Shown: piece by piece, positions 36,201 through 51,200 of the stretch
Layout: the number at the start of each line of letters is the position of its first letter
How positions within the stretch are numbered: position 1 is the first letter of the stretch
Source: Oegoconia quadripuncta
Lineage: Eukaryota; Arthropoda; Insecta; Lepidoptera; Autostichidae
Length of the DNA stretch: 64,000 nucleotides
Reading direction: 5' to 3'
Assembly: GCA_949316235.1 (NCBI GenBank)
Contig: OX438749.1
Location: 9,380,914-9,444,913, forward strand
Notes under the pieces: model-generated
Told to the model about the DNA's origin: nothing
The model's input: the letters and a program-made list of their open reading frames with translations, nothing else
Database searches by the model: none
Made by a program: the position numbers and the translations under genes

Positions 36201-39200
36201 GGTAGCTTTCTGCTACCGTCTCCCTCACAGCATCTAGGCGCACTCCGTGGTGTATAAGGAAGCAGGGGACCAAGCGTCACTCGACGTCGCAGGGTGGATA
36301 ATAGTGCCGTTTCTAATTGGTAATAGGACGAGTGCAGTTTTTTTACTTACACACCCTATTTCTTTAATTAGTTATTCTGGGGTTCAAGGCGAGTCACGTA
36401 GGGCATAGTCTACAACAACTTATAGGGAGTTACAGTAGGAGGAGTTTAGAGACGGGATGTCAAGGCGTATAATCTATGGTCTTTATCCATTGCATAGTTG
36501 ACACAAAGTTTGGGGAATTTTTCCATTTTAATAATTATCCGTGACTATGTTCAGCCATTTTTTTCTGTCATTATGATCGTCCCCATAGAGTTTTTGAGTA
36601 GATCAAAGTACGGGTCGTAGTCTAACCATCATTCAAACCGATTACTAAACGTGTATTATATTATCCCGCCGAGAATTTAATTTGTAAACGCGAATTTGTT
36701 TACTTTGCGTCACGAAGGTCTCGCGGTTAAGTTTCTGCTTATGTATCCGCTTTGTTCACCGAAACGCCAATTTCTGATTCAAAGTTAGAAGAAAATAAAA
36801 TTTTTTGATAATATCTGATATAAATAGTTGTATACTTTATTGCACCAGAACGTTACAAATAAAATATCAGAGTACAAACGATAGGCCATGTACAAATAGT
36901 ACTTCTTTATTCTCTTGGCTTTATCAGACATCACACCGTTCATGATGAGTTAATTAAATGCATAATGTGTCCATAGGTATACTGTCAATAAAGAGGTCGG
37001 AGCCTTCGCTAAAGGAACTAATACTGGCACAAGTAGTGACTGGCCGTCTACAGGATGCCGCTCTGTGCTATGAGCGCCTGGCGCAAGAGGGACAATTGGA
37101 TCGACATAGTTTGCAGGTAACCGTAAAAGGGAAAGATATTTTATTGTCAGCTGCTATATCGACGGCTATTTTGTGACGATTTATTAAAAAGTCTGATTTA
37201 AAGTTTTGCCATCTAAGTTGTTAAAAGTTAGTAACCGATGCATATATTATCATGCTACCTAACCCTGAATGAGTCCTTTTAATGTGGATTGAATGCTCTT
37301 TTGAGCACAATCTCAGGTGATGCAAAGTCATTATGTGATTGAAGATGTAGCACGGAATCTCAGTAAATGCCTAGTCACCCAGCTCTTGACAATTTTCATA
37401 CGTATAATTTTAGAATTTACGAGCCTACACACATTAAAATTTTGTCGCTCTTGAGAGTACTTATAAAAGTAAATAAATTTTTCTCCTCCTTTTAAACTCT
37501 GCTTTGTTTCCAGGGTATGATAGATTGCTATCTAGGCCTGGATCAGCCGTTTACGGCTTACCGTTTGTTAAGCGAGCACGAGTCTGAAGACAGTATGATG
37601 GAGTTGGCGGCTGAACCCTTGTGGCGGCTTGGACGATTTGAGCAACTAGAAGAATTGGAGAAGAAACCAGTGGTAAATTAACTAAGGATCTATCTATGTA
37701 GAGAAACAAAACAAATTGTACATATCAAGATAACACGGCATTGATATCACAAACATCAAATCACACAGTTCGTTAACCGTATGTAACGTAAAATGGTCTG
37801 AACCACCTGGATATCCTCTTATCAAGACACGAATCACATAGCTACGCCGTTTGTGGATCGCAACTTATCAACCACATCACGTTGATTGATCAATATTTGC
37901 TTCCCTCCATAGATCTCCATAGAGTTTCAAGCGGTCTGCATCCTGCAATTTTCAGTGAATTTTATTAGGTTTTCCATATATCCGTCCACCTTGTGATAGG
38001 ACGATCCACGCGGCGCTGCCGGTGCGTGGTCTACACTCTAGAAATATAATAAAGAGATAAAGATTATTCTATTGCCCCAGACAGTCGTCCGCGTGATGTG
38101 TCATGCCCACTGTCACTTTAAATTAAGGCACTTCGGTGGCATTCGTTCTTTTACGGATTTCTTCATTCCTGACTCGATCCCGTAGTGAGACCGGGAAATT
38201 CATTAGCGTTAGAACGCATCTTTGAAAACTTAACTGAATATAATTATTGTCATAGCCTGCGTGCCGAGAAAATTGGGGCCTGCTCATGGGTCGTATACTT
38301 CTTTCGTATCGGAGTCAAGACCACGATTCTTTCACTATATCGTGCAAAGATGCCGCAAGTAGATTGTTGGCCCAAATGGACGGCGAAAATAAAGGAGAAA
38401 GTGCACTTCGTAGTGGATACCAAAGCGTTTTGGGACTACACATTATTACCGAAGCTGGTCATACAGAAGAAGTATTTAGAAGGTATAAATACATTTATTT
38501 TCTATTTCTAGGGATTAACATTCTGGAATACAATTCTGTAACAATATACAGACCAATATGTTTTCTATTACAAGACATATTATTTTTTAGAGAATTGTTA
38601 AAGCTAGACTGTAGTTACAGATTCTGGATAAACCAGAATTAGTTTCTGGCAATGGTTATATATAACATATTTATTCAACTATAACAATAATAATATTGGA
38701 TATTTAGATTATACTTAAATATAGTGACTTGATTTCAGACTTATGAATCTAAATGATGGCGACAGACACGGTACAGATATATTAAATCAGTTGTTAGACG
38801 AATGGCGACGTCGGTTGACTGTCGTCCAATCAGATGTGCGTACTGTTGAACCCTTGCTCCGGTTAAGGCGGATATTTTTGCAGCAAACGCAGGTAAGTTG
38901 CCTCACAATTTTTGATCGTTATTTTTTACGCAATTAGTCTTTGTTTATGAATATATCCGAGTAAAAAAAATATTATAAAATATACCATTAAAGAGCGTGG
39001 TGCTGATACTGAAAGTAGACATACTGAAAGAGTGTCAATAAGGCTTACCCCAAATAGAGAAGAAGCAAGGGTGTCGTTCTGTTGTACTATTCTGTGTTAA
39101 AGTACGTAATTCGTGTATTACACGAAAGAATTCGTCCATATTTTAAAATTTCTTGTATACTATCTATCATATTCAAACGGAGTTATTTTGTATAAGTTAC

Positions 39201-42200
39201 TATTATTTCGACCAACAGTAAGTGCTATAGTAATGTCCAAACTCTGGTTCCAATCCACAGCCGCTGGTAAGCTCTTTGAGTTCCTCCATGCCACGGGGAA
39301 AATGTCTGCCCGGGCACTCATCCACAGTATGGGCGTCTGTTCAGGCGCACCGCACTCGTGTTATTGTCTGAAACACTTTTCAGGAATTGCTTGAACCGAC
39401 TCATCCTCACACAGCTAATAGATTGAAGGCGTGCATCGGCGACCTGTGGTTGCAGAGTGCTAAACACGCCAGGAAAGCGGGCATCCTTCAACAGGTTCGT
39501 AAAAATTTAGTTTTTCATAATTACACCAAGACCAAGAACTGTGTTGAAACGTGACTAATAATATGATTAAATGTACAATTCTTACGTACGTAATGTACTC
39601 TGCTATTAATTTTTAACTAGACCCATGACCAAAGACTAAAAGTTATGTTGGTTAAGTGTATGGATAACCCACATAATTGTAGAAACAAAGTCACCAAGAA
39701 TAGTAGTCTAATAATGACAGATTTTCTGCTTTACTCTGACATGGCGAAAAAACGGCATGCTCTTTGTCCGTGGTCATTCAGTCGCACCTATTATTAAATA
39801 ACGCCGAGTAGAATACATTCCTGTAACTTAATTTTATTCCAAACATACAATTCAAACCTATATTTTCAGTCATATATGTATATTCTGAACGCTGAAGAGT
39901 ACCAACCAGAGGAATTATTCATTGAGAAGGCTAAGATGTACTGGGAAAGAGGACAACATGAGCACGCATTCACTACGCTGCGTCGAGGCTTGGACGATGC
40001 TTATCCTCAAATAGACCAGCTTACTAATGAACAGAAGTAAGAATAAATTTATAACTTGCTAATTTCCGACAGCTGCTTAACCCGCGTAGCATTAGTTAAT
40101 TCGGAGTTATTTGAAACATCACATATCGAAACTCTACAGAGTTGTAACAAACAGCAGATATCAGATGATTTTTTTTTTTCAAAATTCATTTCCTTCTAAT
40201 ACAATCTGTCTGCGGTAAACCTGATAATCATTATGTGTTACAGGAAAATATGTGCTAAGGCAAAACTATTGATTGCTAAATATAACGATGAAACAACAAA
40301 TGTTGATGTTGACGTCAATATTGGATATTATAAAGAGGCTGTTGATGTTTTCAAACAATGGGAGAAGAGTTTGGTGAGTAACTTAAAGTTACGAGTGTCT
40401 GAATCGAGTGGGTCCGGCGTTTTATAATTAGGATATTCTTTCTTAATAATTTTGCTTTATTGAGCTGTTGAATATTGTGTTTCCTATTTTCACCTGCAAG
40501 GCTACCATGTCCCGTAGTCAACACAACGACACGAGATAAAAGCCTGCTATCAGATTCATGCGAGTAATAGAGACGCAGAACTTCTGTATTTTATATGCTC
40601 GTTACTCAATTCTATAAAATGAATACATTCTTGCCTTTTTCATTTTCATTCTTAATTGTGTGGCGTTTTACATCTGAATTTTGTTTATTCAGGTCTGTCT
40701 AGGCGCATACTATGAGAAAGTCAGTAGCGGCGATCAACCAGCCAGTGGTAGCATCTGGTCGCGGAGAGTGCATGCGCTCAACAGTTACGGTAAAGCGCTA
40801 CAGTTCGGACACAAGTATTTGTATCAAAGTATGCCCAGGATGCTGTCTATATGGTAACTATTAAGTGGCCTAAACTAATCGTTTGATGTCGAAGAAATGT
40901 AGAATTAAAGAAATTAAAATACATTTTTAACCGCCACGTGAGCTGTGAAGAACTGAAGAGTTTGTGGGGAGAGCTTTTCGAGAATCAAAACGGTTAAAAA
41001 GACGATGTTTTTTTAATTAAAAGCAGTAATTAAGTGCATCTTTAAAATCAGTTGTGGGTTTAATCCACTAGGGTTTAGGGCATGTTTGTGTGATGCTTAC
41101 GAACATTTTATACCCCAGTCATGGATGTTTATACCGGATGAGTTTTATTACCGTAAGGAGAAAAATAGGGCATTTTGGTGTTGCGTCCATGGGCGGCGGT
41201 GATTACTTTCCATCAGGTGACTCGCATGCTCGTTTGCCGCTCACTCATATAAAAAAAAAATATATTAGGTAACTGAAATAGAAGTTATTGGCATTGGTAC
41301 TTTAAATTTTTTTTAAACGGTAGCGCCAGACTGATATATGATATGCGACTGGCGTGATACGTAGACACGAATCATGCGAAATTTATTTTGAACTCATATT
41401 TTCTCCAAGTTGTCTTTGTTTATTTAATTTAATGATGTAATTATGTTAGGCTACAAACGCGACCGTCAAATGACACAATTAACGTTTTATTCGAAGATGG
41501 TGTTAAAATAAAAAATTAAAGTACCTATGCCAAAACCTATTTCACTTACCTAATATGCCCTATTTATTCCTTACGGTAAAAAACTCATCCAGTATAGATA
41601 TATACGTTTATCCGTTATCTGACACCTATAGTAGATTTTGTCTTATTTGGGACTGGACAATTGGCATAAGTGTCCAATTTTTTTAAATCGTATCCTGGTC
41701 ACGGCTTCGCAGTTGTATTTTAACAATAATAACAATAACAATATTTTATTGAACCGAAATAAATTACACAACTTGTTGAAGCTTTGTTGTCTGTGCTAGT
41801 TAAAACTGTGTTACAAACAACTTGATGCTGGTATCCTCATTTCTCATACGCAGATACCGTTTTATGAGTATAATTTGTATCCCAAAAACTACCAAAGGAA
41901 GTGTGTGAAGGATATCTCCTTCAAAATATACAAAGTACTTCTACAACACGAAGTTATTTAGGTGTCTACGCCGCGCAGACTTTTTGTCTTCCGTGTGCAC
42001 TATTGCTTTGGTAATGAAATGAAATGAAAATCATTTATTCATGTAGGCAATACAATATGCACTTATGAACGTCATTTGTTTTTTAAACTACCACTATACT
42101 ACACTTGGATTCTATATGTTCTATGCTTGAGTGTAAATGTTTCTTCATTGTGAGGATTTTAGTGTGATGGATGTATATAAACGACAATAACGTACAACAA

Positions 42201-45200
42201 TAATGCAAAACTGCATACATTTTTCCTAGTTCTTCGGAATACTGGGTAAATGGGCGACTAAAACCAGTACATTTTAGAACATTCTGACGATAATAATATA
42301 TATGTATACCAGGCGATATTCAAATCATTTGATTCATTTTCAGGTTGGACGTTGAAGTGACGTCAGCAGATACAAGTATCCATGCAGTAATGGCACAAAT
42401 GACTGACATTATAAAAACATATTCAGAGAGATTGCCTTTGTATCTTTATCTCACAGCTTTCTCGCAAATTGTGTCTAGAATTTGCCACCCTGTGAAAGAG
42501 GTAAAATTAACAAATAAGACTTCACTCTGAATCTTTGAAGTGTATTTCAATAGTACTAATATTTACTCAATAATTTATTAGTAACGCCGCACTAACAGTG
42601 CTCCAAATGCCTGTTTGCCATCCATTTATTATACATAACATAAAGGCACGACCGTTATCCTAAAAGGGGTAGTCAGAGATACCTCAACCATAAGCCGTTG
42701 GGTGATCCATATTTCAAAATTTAAATTTTAGGTTATATGGAATGAACCCATCGCCGTTAAAACCTGCAAGTCTATAGATGCTTTTTTGTATTTAAGTAGC
42801 GTTTTTTTACCAAACCACAGCGCACTCCATTATACACAATAAAATGCTATTTTAGTACTGTGTGGTTTCGGCACATAAAAAAATAGAACCAACCCATTTC
42901 TTCCCGTGGGTGTCGTAAAAGGCGACTATGAGACTTTCCACCAAAATACTTCTATCTATTTTCACTTTCTAACGGCTATGTGCTCACCCCCTGTCACGTG
43001 CTTTTTAACCGCCTCCGTGGCTCAATGTAAACAATATTGGGTTTACGATTCGGAGGTCGCGGATCCGATCCCCAGCGACGTACATGTTTAAGTACTCCGT
43101 TGGGTTCGTGGTATGGCTTTTTAAAGGTCCGCCTGGCTAGCTACCACCATGTTATCTAAATCTGCCGCCAAACAGCAATCTTAATAGCATTGTTGTGTTC
43201 CGGTTGTCACAGATAAGATAGCCAGTCCTCCAAACGTGTTGGGGTTTCCGGGTCAGTACGCTTCCACCTTCGACCTCATCTTCACTTAACATCAGGTGTG
43301 ATTGAGGCCATGTACAAACCCGTTGTTCATAAAAAAAACGTGCATTTCTGTGTATTTCGAAAGGTAAACCGTGGGTTCTTTCAAGCATTAATTGGAATAC
43401 CCAAACGCTAATCTTTGGGATATCTCTGATCTCCCCATTTGGAATTAAAATCGTGAAATGAAACATTGTATTATGTGAGCAATATACATAATACAATATT
43501 ACCATTCCACAAACAGGTATACCTCCAACTGAAAGCGATAATCGTAAAGCTAATCCTCGCTTACCCGCAACACACGCTATGGATGATGATGTGCGTCATC
43601 AAGTCTGCATACCCTCAACGGATCAAGCGCTGTAACGATGTGTTCGCCGATCCCCGTCTCAAGGAGCCGCGAATATTGAAGCTTGTGAATGACTTTACGC
43701 AGCTCGCCGAGAAGTTAATAGAGCTGTGCAATAAGCCTATAGCCGGGAGTGGGTCGGTAAGTGAGAATTATTTGTTTCTAAAAATGTTCTCTAATTATGT
43801 AATAGGTAATCAAACAGAGCCTATGTCACTCGAGAATAAAGGAAAATAGAAATTTCTGTATTGTTACATTTGCAAGGTTATGTACCTTACCCGTGGCGTG
43901 CTTAGGGTTCTGTGATTTTAAGACAGCTAGTGAAATAATATAGGTAACCAAGCACGACGTTTCAGTTTGACAAAAATGCTTTTTTAAATTTAAGATTTCC
44001 TATATTGTTTAAATAGTTATGTCCTGATCGAGTATTTAGTAAGGCAAGCCGGGCTTTTGGGCTTATATAAAGGTACCGCCACCGTCAGCTGTCGCAATCG
44101 GAGATGCACTCAGCATTTTGCGGGCAGTTCCTCCTTAAGGTTCATTGCACAGCGCTGGTTTTCAGCCATCGGTGTTTCACCTTCATACAAACTCCCATAT
44201 AATAGTGTAGCTTTTTATTATTGAAATTTCTGTATCGAATCAGTAGTTTCTCTGGATATCTATAGCGGGAGACCTATGTTAAGCAGTGGACGTCCTATGG
44301 CTGATATATTGATGATGACGATAAACATAACTAACAAAATATGAGTGTAATATTTTGAATACATAAGACATTTTCAAGGACAAAACATTTGAATAGCACT
44401 GTTAAACATTACAGACAACAACAGTCTCTGCGCTAGTACGCACCCTTCCTCGCTTGTTGGTTGACCAGAACTTCAGCCACATCATGATGCCATTCCAAGA
44501 GTTCTGCAAGATCGTGTTGCCTTCCAAAGCGGCGAGGCAGGAGCGCACCGACTTCAATATACTCGCTGAACCGCCGGTGTATATATCCGGCATCGAAGAG
44601 CAGATCAGTATACTGCCGTCGTTGCAGAAACCTAGAAAAGTCACATTGAAAGGTTAAGTGACCAACAAATCAGATTTTGGTTTCTATTTCTGACATCCAT
44701 TGCTAATAAGTTATTTGCATTGGACTTTTTAATTAGCACAAAGAACTGTTGGTTACTCTTGAAATAAATAATTAAAGATTTTTTGCTTTTCATAATCTGC
44801 TTTCCGATCTCTATGTACCCTCTTTCATTAAACTTCAATTATTTATTTTCATCTTTAGGGTCTGATGGAAAATCGTACATAATAATGTTGAAGCCAAGAG
44901 ACGATCTCAGAAAGGATTACCGTCTTATGGAGTTCAATGGGGTTGTGAATAGGTTCCTTCAAGACGCGCCCGAGACTCGCCGACGGCGATTGTATATACG
45001 GACCTATAGTGTATTGCCTCTCAATGAGGAGTGCGGCTTGATCGAGTGGGTGCCAAACTTGATGGGGTTACGGCCTATATTGATGCACATTTATAAACAA
45101 AAAGGTATGTTATATATTACATTAATTTTTGATCACTAATATAGGTAACTTTTCGTTTTGCTTGAATAAATGGTGTTTAATACAAAATAGAACACTAATA

Positions 45201-48200
45201 TATATATTTTTTGCTTTATAAAACTACGAAATGAATAACAGTTATTGATAACTAGTTTTTTTTCCCAAGTGTCACTACATTTTTGTTTCTCTTCTTCGTT
45301 ATGATCAATGTGCTTGCACGGTGCTTTATTGATAACACTCAAAATTTCATTAAATTAGCGAAACACAGCTCGCAAAATGATTTATTTTGTACATGCAAAT
45401 TGGGGTCCTTCGAGCCATCTGGATCACAGTCATTCAAAGTCACTACCACGTCTGAATGTCTTATATTGTATAATATTTTTACACGTAGTAAATTTAAAAA
45501 TTTATCTTTAGGTATCCATACCAGCAATAAAGAGCTAAAAGAAACTATGTGTTCCATCAAAGATCCCCTGGACAAGAAGAGACGCGTATTTGTTGATATA
45601 TTGCTTCCTCGACATCCACCGGTGTTTCAGGAATGGTACAGACGAGTCTTCTCTGACCCGTATGGATGGTAAGATGTAACAAATGAAGGTCTCATTCATT
45701 CATCATCATTCATCAGAACAATTTTTTTTATAATAAGTTTGGTCTCCATGTGGTTCCCAGCGAAGGAAAGAGTAGGGGCAACACCTTTGCTTAGGCAGGT
45801 GTCGTATAGACTCTTTGTAAGTACGTAACTTTAGTCAAGTTACGTACAAAGATAGGTCAGAGTGAAGTTTGAATGAAACAACTAAAATAACATGCTACAT
45901 GGCGATTGGCTAAACGATGCACTATTGCCAATTTTACTTGTATAGCCCGACCAGACCCAATGATAATTTCTTTAATCGCCAACTATCAATTCGATGAATT
46001 AATGAAATTTCTACGCGTAAATGACTTCTACGTGTAAATGATTAGATACTTTTATTTGCTTATTAATAAATGTTAATAAATATTTCGGACACTTACACCA
46101 ATTATCTAGTCCCAAACAAAGCAAAGTTTGTGCTATGGAAACCTGACGAAACATATTGAAATTAAATGAAAGTTGAATTTTTCCATCAAAATAAAATGTT
46201 GATTGTTATGTAAAATTATTGCAGAATTCTTCTCTCAGATCTTATATTTGACATTATAGCGCAGGCTTAAAAAAATTATATGTAGCGTATATATTTTTAG
46301 TGTTCAAACTATCCACTTTAGTTTTATTACTTTTGAAAACTTTAGTCTTCCTCATAGAATAGTTTAAGAAAAATAGTAACATTTATAATGTAAATACAAA
46401 ATAAAGTAATAGCTAGATACTACTAACATAATGTTAAATGTATAAAAAAATCAGTAATAAATAAATAAATACAAGGAACTAAAATACAATCTAGAACAAG
46501 TGCAAAAAAGTACCTGAACTCTGGCAGCGTTTCCTCGCTGAAAGCAGATATTTATGCATTGAGCGATAGCCAGCTCTCAGGTCCCTAATGACATTGGCTA
46601 AGGGCATCTAAATATAAAAAAAATAATTGCAGAGCGCCAAAATACATGCGTTAAGCCCCCCAAATAAGATGAGGTTTCCGGGTCAGTATGCTTCCACCTT
46701 CGCCCTCATCATCATCTTTACTTAACATTAGGTGTGATTGAGGCCAAGTGCAAACCCGTTGTACCTAAAAAAAGATTAGTTTCATTAACATGTATATTTT
46801 ATTGATGTAATCTGCTTCCAGGTATCAAGCTAGATCAGCTTACATAAGAACTACAGCTGTAATGTCCATGGTCGGATATATTTTGGGTAAGCGTTATTCA
46901 TGTTCGCTATTATATTGTTCGTGATAAAGTATTTGACACCTGATTCGAATTTGGAAATTTCTAATGTAGTCGTGTAAGTCACATTTCAATAACTTACAAT
47001 AATATTATATTATGTATGTTTATTAGTTTTTCAAATAGAAGTAGAACGTAGTTCAAATTCGCATTGTTTGATAAGTTAAATTTTATTTTAAATACCTAAC
47101 GTCCGAAAACTCAAACGCTTGTTTAAATTTAACAGACTATTAAACATTCTGTCGCTTTGAATGTTAACGTTATAAACAGTGACAGCATGCTATTTACTGG
47201 ACGCCTATAAAGTTAGGTCGTTTTTAGAATTCGGGCGTTACTTTAAAAATAAAATTTCATTGACTCAAACTTAGGCTAAGTTACAAGCAGCGAATTAACG
47301 AATTAGGAGGTACATAACTTTGTGTCATCGTAATACATTTAAGTTATTACTAACATTCACCCAACGTCTGCTAAGGAAAATAAACGGCATAATTCATGGT
47401 GAGTGATTCGACTTCGGAGCGCTGTAAGATAAGGCTGAAGGTGGAAGCGTACTCACCCGGAAATGCCATCCTATTTGGGGGACTGGCTATCTTATCTTTA
47501 GCAACCGGAACGCCACAATGCTATTAACATTGCTGTTTGGTGGCGACAGACTTAGAAAGATGGTGGTAGCCAGCCAGGCGGAAAGTTTAAAATGTCCTAG
47601 CACCTACCAAACCGAGTACTAAACATGTACCCCGCTGGGGATCGAACCCGCGACCTCCGATTCGTAAACCCTGTTCTTTACATTGAGCCACGGAGGCGGT
47701 GAAATTGATGGATGACAAGAAAGTAGTGACGGAGTTTCGTTACCTTAGAATCTAACGGGCAGTGTATGAGCCTTTCTTGCACAAGTTCTAATAATTAGTA
47801 TCATAGCTAATATGTATAATTATGTCAACTTCAACATGTAAATCAAATACTCTTTAACAGGTTTAGGCGATAGACACGGCGAGAACATATTATTCGACTC
47901 AACCAATGGCGACATAGTCCACGTGGATTTCAGCTGCCTGTTTAACAAGGGTGAGGGCTTCGAGTGGCCGGAGCGGGTGCCATTCCGTCTTACGCAAAAC
48001 ATGGAGGCCGTTATGGGTCCGCTCAAACACGAAGGCATGTTTAGGTGAGTCTCCATATACATCGTGTATTTGAGTTTATTCACACAAACTGATCAACTTT
48101 TATTATGGATTCTACTCAGAAATTATGACAAAAAAATCAGTTGTTTCATACATTTTTGTCAAGGTAGTGGGTAAAATTTTTATTGCTTTCGCGTTTCCAG

Positions 48201-51200
48201 AATCAGTCTGTTTGGTACATGATAAATAATTAAAATTCGTGGTTTAACCGAAAAAAATGTAAAAAACAGACCAAGTTCGAGGCTGATCCTTTTCTCCACG
48301 CCAATACTGAACGAAAGTCTCATAATAAATTCAAAGTACAAAAAAATATTTGTAAATATTATTACTAATTACTCAAGTCAGACACGTATTTAGTTTTGGT
48401 AGTTGTACTAATTGCTATTATGAAATTTTGAGTTTTAAAGTATTATCATTTTTGACTTATAGCTTGAGGAAAATTCCCTACTTTTATGGAGTCCAAAGGA
48501 ACCTTAAAAGAACAAATAAATCTACCACTCCACCAGCTTGCTTAAGCTGACTCTCATGAACGCGGAGTCCGCGAGCTAATATCAGACAGATTCCAACGAC
48601 ACTAATGCTGTGGCAGGCAGTTACTTCAATACTGAAGGAACATACGGGCGTTGGCGGTATGGCAAGTTATTTAAATTGGCTAAACCCAAAGCTTACAGCC
48701 CCTTAGACCCAATGTGCTGGTCTGAACTATCTGACAAAATGCCTTGGCTCGCAATGAAATACCTAGTCTACAAAGCTATTCTTGAATGCAGTATACTTAC
48801 ATACTTAACTTTTTTACTTATTTTTGGAGGACATGTGTTTTATTGTATTGAATGTTTTTCTTGGTTTCTATTAAGAAAAATCGATCTCTGATTGTCATCT
48901 GCATGCTTCACCGACCAATAGCGACGCCGCCGTTAACCTAGAGTTCACTTGCTTGTTCAGAAATATGGAATAATATTCTGTTTTTTTAATTACGCAATTA
49001 GTAAGAATAAAGTAACAAATTACATTCAGTTTAGAATACGCAGACCTAGTTTTGTACCATATTATTATCTTGTCTAGCCCTATGACCTATGCCTTGGCGT
49101 GTCACGTAATATATGTCCGGTTTACTGGCCAGGACTGCATTAATCTGTAATAATTGTTTTCTTGATAAATTATTATTAAAAAAAGCAGAAAATCGGCGAT
49201 CGATTTACACCAGCAATGTTTTTTATAAATTACGGCACATTGGGAATACGAAGATGTGTCTCTTCTAGAATCCGATGATCGGATACTGATTTCATTCATT
49301 CTAATTCGTTCCGGGATCTATCTAAATTATAAGCGTGCGCATCACTTTGCCTTGTACTTAATGTGACAGCTATCGTTCTCTAAATAACCTTGGTAGTTGT
49401 GGTAGGTTTTTTCTGTAATCAAAGGCAACTACGCGTGAAGTATTTATTTTTAAGATTAGCGATACATTGCTGTGACGTTATACTCTTAGTAGGTTAACAC
49501 AACATCATCTACATAAGACTAACCGACTATGCTGACTGCAGTTCGAGAAACTACTAAGATACATATAGGACTCTGTTCACCTTGTCACAAAAGCCAACCT
49601 ACGTCATCAACGTAAAAATAGTATCTTTGGTTTGACGATGCGCCTACTAAGGCCCGAACTAAATTTAATAAAAAAAAAACTATAGGGTACTTCCCGCTGG
49701 CCTAGAACTTTGAAATTTGGCAAGAAGTGAGGTCTTGTGCTGCGTGCCCTGAGAGTTTCGTACCTAATATTACCATTGACTAATTATTTTTGTATCTATT
49801 TTACTCGCTTGTCACAAGACCTTCCCTCATACCACATTTCAAAGTCACTGGGAGGTATTTAATAGGTTTTGATGAGCTGTCAGTGAATGGGACTTTTTAT
49901 TGCATTACACTGGAAACTTGATTTTTTTACTGTAGTATGAGGCCGTAGACCTGAAAAGGGGTCTTCACACACAGACGGAGCACGAAGTGATTCCCCAAGG
50001 GTTCCGTTTTTGCTTTTTTTTTAATGAGGTACGGAACTCGAAAAATTTACGAAACTGGCCGTGTTTAGCTAATTTTTCGTTTAAAGCTTTATGAAGACGT
50101 GTATGAAAAGTGTATAATGCAAAACATTAGTTTATTGCTATTATGAGGGTTCCATTGTTTTCAATAATTATTCTATTTAGCGATATGACTTTTTTCTTAA
50201 GAGGACGCCATTTAGCGGTAAAATAACATGAATTATATATGAATTATTGATTAACTGATTGCAATGCATCTGGTTCACTGCGACAGTTCGCGCTACGGTA
50301 TTTTGCATTTGCCTTGACATCGATCGTTGAACTTATAGGCAACCTGTTTCGCTTAGTTTAAATATTGCCATTTAAGAATAACTGACGGTTTTTTTCTAAA
50401 CATAACCTTAATTGCAGTATCAGAATTTAATCTAGTAGCTAATTCTACTTGGAGCATTTATTCTCACCTTCAAATCATTTTGTTAATGTTCGCTATCGAT
50501 TACGGTCTGACGTACGATTGGTTGGCTCACTGGCAGGCATTGACACTGGTTGAGAGGGCTTATTCCGTCTAATGGTGCTCTCATTGGTTAAATTAAGATT
50601 TCCATTTAAATACAGCATAAATCAAAAATATTTCTCTGATCTGCACTCGAAAAGCCTTAAAGCTTATTATAAATAATACCTAAATAGCTTTGATGGGGGT
50701 TATTTTCCAGAATCACGATTATAAAAAAGTGGTCGTTTTTATCAATAATTTTAAATTTAGCTTTTAGGCTTCTTTAGTCCAGGTCAGAACGATTATTTGT
50801 TTATTCTATATTAAAAAAGAAATCGTAATTTATTCTATGAGAGCACCACTGGACAGAATAAACCCTCTTAAGCGCTATTCCATCGTGTGCAAAAACATTC
50901 TAATTATCTCAGGAAAAGCTGCGAAGCGGTAATGCGAGCCCTCCGTGCACAGACCGCCGCCCTGATGTCCGTGATTGGTCCATTCGTGTACGACCCGCTG
51001 GTATCATGGGGCCGCGTGCGCCCCGTCGACTGCGGAGAGCGCACTAATGAGCAGGCGATGCAGCATCTACAGCATATCAGACAACGACTGAACGGCATGG
51101 TAAGCATTAACGAACAGGCTAGCTGGATCTGCAGCATATCTGACAACGGTTGAACGGCATGATGCATTCACGAGTAGGAGAGCAGCATCTGCAGCATATT

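Larger units (their letters stand above)
44859..51099 (+). other. ATR: ATR PI3K-like kinase domain (exons 24-28)
   Basis: The kinase core starts at [17 protein letters not shown]2225 is the expected ATP-binding lysine. Exon 26-27 joins to give [12 protein letters not shown], the PIKK catalytic loop, with D2373 and N2378 intact. [11 protein letters not shown] follows as the activation-loop metal-binding motif (D2392). All key residues are present, so the enzyme should be active. Exon 28 encodes the kinase C-lobe and the start of the PIKK regulatory segment. Confidence 0.93.

Noticed and set aside
35868..36257. Frame fusing ATR exon 12 to the LINE fragment
   Set aside because: It is out of frame with the ATR reading of exon 12. 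Only the part after about 35970 is LINE-like.
43152..43505. 117-codon open frame on the minus strand
   Set aside because: It lies across a SINE and a dispersed repeat; the codons follow the repeat consensus and not a protein family.
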